This document shows, piece after piece, positions 61,458 to 64,000 of a stretch of DNA of 64,000 bases; positions within the stretch are counted from its first letter, which is position 1; each line of letters opens with the position of its first letter. Location: positions 347,993 through 411,992 of the forward strand of contig NZ_JAHXPB010000003.1 in the NCBI RefSeq assembly GCF_023147505.1, read 5' to 3'. The notes beneath the pieces were generated by a model. The model was not told where the DNA came from. It did not search any database and worked only from the letters and a program-made list of their open reading frames with translations. Position numbers and translations under genes: made by a program. Source of the stretch: Brevundimonas sp. EYE_349 (lineage in GTDB: Bacteria > Pseudomonadota > Alphaproteobacteria > Caulobacterales > Caulobacteraceae).

Positions 61458-62249
61458 CTAGATCGCCTTGATCGCTCCGCCGTCCAGCCGGATCAGCGAG
61501 CCGGTGATATAGGCCGCCAGCGGGCTGGCCAAAAAGGCGGCGGCGGCGCCGAACTCCTCGGGCGCGCCGATGCGGCCGACGGGGATGGACCTGACGGAAT
61601 CCGCGCGCGCCTGCTGCGGCGTCACGCCCTTCCGTTCGGCCGCCGCCTGGTCCAGCCGCGCTATGCGCGGCGTGTCGATCCGGCCCGGCAACAGGGTGTT
61701 GACGGTCACGCCGTCCGGCCCGACCTCGCCCGCCAGGGTCTTGGCCCAGGCGGCGACCGAGGCCCTCAACGTATTTGACACCCCCAGCGCGGCCGACGGT
61801 TCGACTACGGTGATGGAGGCGACGTTCAGAATGCGCCCCCATCCCGCCGCCCGCATGGCCGGCAGCACCCGATCCGTCAGACGAAAGATCGACAGCACCA
61901 TGGCTTCGAAATGGTCGCGCCAGATGGCGGGCTCCAGCCCGGAGACCCCGGAAGGCGGCGGCCCGCCGGTGTTGTTCAGCAATATCTCAACCGGCCCGCC
62001 CAGCAGCGCCTCGGCCTGATCGACGGCCTTCAGCAGGCCGGCGTGATCGGCCAGGTCCGCCGGTACGAAGCCCGCCCGCCCCGGCCCCATGGCGTTCAGC
62101 GCCTCGGCCGCCTCGGCCAAGGCGGCGCCGTCGCGCGACAGCAGGACGACATGGACGCCCTCAGCGACCAGGGCCGTCGCCACCGCCCGCCCCAGGCCCG
62201 ACGAGCCGCCGCAGATCAGGGCGCGCTTCCCTTGAAGTTTCAGGTCCAT
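61458..62249 (-). CDS. SDR family oxidoreductase
   Basis: A 263-residue short-chain dehydrogenase/reductase. The cofactor motif is ALICGGSSGLGRAVATALVA (TGxxxGxG type, with G in place of T) and NNTGGPPPSG replaces NNAG. The catalytic Ser lies in ILNVASITVVEPSAALGVSN, where the usual YxxxK is not apparent: Tyr is replaced at ALGVSNTLRA. The end ITGSLIRLDGGAIKAI is typical. A GGAGA ribosome binding site precedes the ATG at 62249. The atypical active site fits the 'SDR without Tyr' subgroup known in proteobacteria; substrate unknown. Confidence 0.82.
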   Translation of the reverse strand: MDLKLQGKRALICGGSSGLGRAVATALVAEGVHVVLLSRDGAALAEAAEALNAMGPGRAGFVPADLADHAGLLKAVDQAEALLGGPVEILLNNTGGPPPSGVSGLEPAIWRDHFEAMVLSIFRLTDRVLPAMRAAGWGRILNVASITVVEPSAALGVSNTLRASVAAWAKTLAGEVGPDGVTVNTLLPGRIDTPRIARLDQAAAERKGVTPQQARADSVRSIPVGRIGAPEEFGAAAAFLASPLAAYITGSLIRLDGGAIKAI

Positions 62250-62392
62250 GATCGTCTCCACGCTGCGGTTTGCCCAAGCGATATCGGACGCGCCGCCCGG
62301 CGATGCAAACGCGGCGTTAACCGATACGGCGCAACCCTTATTCTCACGCGGCGCCGAAGGCCGTCGGGACAGGCCGGGGAGGGCTAAAGCCC

Positions 62393-62770
62393 ATGTCGAC
62401 CAAGATGACGTCCAGCACCCGCCGCCACAGCGACCATTTCGAGCCGCAGGACACGGATCCGCAGGAACAGCGGCGCCTGCGCGGCCAACTGGAGCAGATC
62501 GACTACGCCGCCTATATCGCCAACAGGGAGGTGATCGGCCAGGCCCTGACCGGCGTCGACCCCTCATCCCTTCAGAAGCTGGCGGTCATGACCGCCACGG
62601 CCCGCGCCAAATGGGTGGCGGAATCCCTGCGCCTGGCCCACTCCGGCTCGGCCGTCACCCCCGACCAGATCGCCCGTCTGACCTCGGCCCGCACAGCCTA
62701 TGACGAACTCGCCGAAGCCTATGAAGCGCTGCGCCGCATCATCGAACGGGGCTATGTCGTCCTGCGGTGA
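62393..62770 (+). CDS. Conserved small helical protein
   Basis: A 125-residue protein with GGGGAGGG upstream of the ATG. It is soluble and mainly helical (RRLRGQLEQIDYAAYIANRE, TAYDELAEAYEALRRIIERG) with no cysteines. No known motif is present. A TTAACC half-site lies about 80 bases upstream but no second half is seen. It looks like a Caulobacterales-type hypothetical, and the coding signal is good. Confidence 0.65.
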   Translation: MSTKMTSSTRRHSDHFEPQDTDPQEQRRLRGQLEQIDYAAYIANREVIGQALTGVDPSSLQKLAVMTATARAKWVAESLRLAHSGSAVTPDQIARLTSARTAYDELAEAYEALRRIIERGYVVLR

Positions 62771-62814
62771 AACGACGTCGGGAACCCGCAGCGACGATGG
62801 CCGTTTGGGGCGCC

Positions 62815-63369
62815 ATGACGTTTCGACGAACCCTTCTTCCCCTGCTTCTCGTCGGCGGCGCCGTGGCCCTTGGGGCCTGCGCCACCCTGCAACGCGGGCC
62901 GGTCGGCAACATGGCGGTCCCGCAACCGGCCAAGCCCGTCGATCTCGAGCGGTACGCCGGCCTCTGGTATGAGATAGGACGCTACGAAAACGGCTTCGAA
63001 CGCGGCTGCGAAGGCGTCACCGCCCAGTACACCATGCGTGAAGACGGACGGGTCGGCGTGCTGAACACCTGTAGACAGGGCGGCGTGTCCGGCCCGCAGA
63101 AGACTTCCCAAGGCAAGGCCAAGATCGTTCCGGGCAGCCAGAACGCCAAGCTGAAGGTCTCCTTCTTCGGCCCCTTCTACGTCGGAGATTACTGGGTTTT
63201 GGATCACGCGGACGACTATTCCTGGTCAATCGTCGGCGAACCCTCCGGTCGTTATCTGTGGTTGCTCAGCCGCTCGGCCCGTCCCTCGGACGAGACGCGC
63301 GACGTCATCATGAACCGCACACGCGCGTTGGGATACGATCTGGATCTGGTTAGACCAACCCAGCATTGA
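62815..63369 (+). CDS. Blc-type lipocalin lipoprotein (second copy)
   Basis: A 184-residue outer membrane lipocalin. Signal MTFRRTLLPLLLVGGAVALG leads to a lipobox Cys at residue 22 (GACATLQ). The lipocalin motif is RYAGLWYEIGRYENGFERGC and the Blc block is YWVLDHADDYSWSIVGEPSG, followed by RTRALGYDLDLV. It shares the PQPAKPVDLERY/PQPAKPVDVQRL lead-in and YWVLD core with the lipocalin at 10503-11054, so the two are paralogues. Earlier in-frame starts at 62797 and 62767 exist but spoil the signal peptide. Confidence 0.88.
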   Translation: MTFRRTLLPLLLVGGAVALGACATLQRGPVGNMAVPQPAKPVDLERYAGLWYEIGRYENGFERGCEGVTAQYTMREDGRVGVLNTCRQGGVSGPQKTSQGKAKIVPGSQNAKLKVSFFGPFYVGDYWVLDHADDYSWSIVGEPSGRYLWLLSRSARPSDETRDVIMNRTRALGYDLDLVRPTQH

Positions 63370-63425
63370 GGCCGCACGGACGGTTGAACCCTCCCCCACA
63401 ATCCCTCCGACCTTGAGGATTTCCC

Positions 63426-63833
63426 ATGCGCAGTTCCGCCATCGCAGCCCTCGCCGCCGCACCCGCCCTGCTCCTGTCCCCCAGCGCCGCATCGGCCGAA
63501 ACCATCTCGACCCATGTTCTGGACCTGGCGCGCGGCGTCGGCGGGCGCGATGTGCCGGTCACTCTGGCGATCAAGGACGATGACGGCGGCTGGCGACAAC
63601 TGGCCGCCGCGCGCACGGACGAAAACGGCCGCGTGCGGTCATTCGGCGATCAGATCACCACCCGCGCCGCCACCTACAAGCTGACGTTCGACATGTCCCA
63701 TTACGGCGAGGCCGAAACCCAGCCCTTCTTCCCCGAAATCGACGTCGTGTTCCAGGTCCGCGACCCCAGCGTCCACTATCACGTGCCGGTCGTCGTCAGC
63801 CCCTACGGATACAGCACTTATCGCGGCAACTAA
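63426..63833 (+). CDS. Secreted 5-hydroxyisourate hydrolase (transthyretin-like)
   Basis: A 135-residue transthyretin-family protein with signal peptide ending AASAE. The mature domain starts ISTHVLDLARGVGGRDVPVT, holding the catalytic His, and ends YHVPVVVSPYGYSTYRGN with the second His and the C-terminal YRG[S/N] signature. HIUase hydrolyses 5-hydroxyisourate in urate degradation; the signal peptide places it in the periplasm. No uricase or OHCU decarboxylase gene is seen in the window. GAGG lies nine bases before the ATG. Confidence 0.92.
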   Translation: MRSSAIAALAAAPALLLSPSAASAETISTHVLDLARGVGGRDVPVTLAIKDDDGGWRQLAAARTDENGRVRSFGDQITTRAATYKLTFDMSHYGEAETQPFFPEIDVVFQVRDPSVHYHVPVVVSPYGYSTYRGN

Positions 63834-64000
63834 GCCGCCCGCGCCGACATCATTAGGATTAGAACCAAAGGCCTGGTGGAGCCGAGGGGACGGCCGTGTG
63901 GTCGCTTTCGTCGGTCATGGTGGCAGTGCGCGACTCGGTTGGTTAGGAGATCGCCAAGGCTCTGATTGGACGGGGGGAAGGTCAACGTGTGGAAGCTGGA
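63834..64000. other. Gene-free right end with possible start of a gene at 63987
   Basis: The first 40 bases after the HIUase stop look like ordinary spacer. From 63874 a tRNA-tail sequence occurs, after which composition changes. A GTG at 63987 reading Met-Trp-Lys-Leu is preceded by GGGGGGAAGG at good spacing and may begin a coding region cut by the window edge; with only four codons visible this is a weak call. Confidence 0.3.
63874..63890 (-). repeat. 17-base tRNA-Ala 3'-end remnant, candidate attachment site
   Basis: On the minus strand this reads TCCCCTCGGCTCCACCA: T-loop base, T-stem CCCCT, acceptor CGGCTCC, discriminator A and CCA. The T in CGGCTCC would pair with G3, the tRNA-Ala identity wobble. 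The tRNA body does not follow on the right, so this is a fragment, as left at the far end of elements that integrate into tRNA genes. Confidence 0.5.

Overview
The window is 64 kb of high-GC chromosome from an alphaproteobacterium of the Caulobacteraceae. The evidence is a CckA/ChpT cell-cycle phosphorelay whose phospho-acceptor residues line up with those of Caulobacter, a CtrA-type box in front of fliQ, and recF-gyrB synteny. Gene style and divergence from Caulobacter suggest Brevundimonas, but the genus is an inference. Nearly all of it reads as core chromosome. No transposase, CRISPR array or prophage is visible, although the last 130 bases carry a possible tRNA-derived attachment site.

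Layout. 1-3.5 kb: end of recF and gyrB. 3.5-11 kb: small envelope proteins and lipoproteins, mnmC, motA, a long-chain acyl-CoA synthetase and a lipocalin. 11-15 kb: sulfate activation (cysD, cysNC) and an MscS channel. 15-24 kb: malate synthase G, small hypotheticals, a gluzincin-type secreted protein of lower GC, prfC, a repeat-rich protein and a CysQ-like phosphatase. 24.4-30.6 kb: a signalling and flagellar block made of chpT, a CheY-like receiver, a CheR-like methyltransferase, cckA, flhB, fliR and fliQ. 30.7-32.5 kb: folE and an acyltransferase. 32.5-42 kb: an acetate/carboxylate block made of an MHS-type transporter, a CrbS-like SSF-histidine kinase, a CrbR-like regulator, a DcaP-like porin and acs. 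An identical 12-base palindromic core precedes both the transporter and the regulator/porin pair. 42-50.5 kb: BASS transporter, leuA, tRNA-Gly, TraB/GumN protein, an XRE regulator with a membrane partner, rmuC, recR, ybaB and rutE-like. 50.8-55.5 kb: HI0933-type flavoprotein, ahcY behind a 28-base near-palindrome, a globin-coupled chemoreceptor and a FliL-like protein. 55.5-64 kb: priA with a degraded zinc site, transaldolase, DUF484, xerC, a hydroxyacid dehydrogenase, an SDR, a second lipocalin and a secreted HIUase.

How they work together. CckA passes phosphate to ChpT and from there to CtrA (CtrA is not in the window). The fliQ-fliR-flhB operon behind the CtrA-like box ends directly upstream of cckA, so the phosphorelay sits beside one of its probable targets. 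CrbS/CrbR most likely senses acetate or a related carbon signal and activates uptake and activation by porin, transporter and Acs. No complete new system such as a defence island is evident. The most novel leads are the shared operator of the acetate block, the ahcY palindrome, the PriA zinc-site loss and the possible island boundary at the right end.
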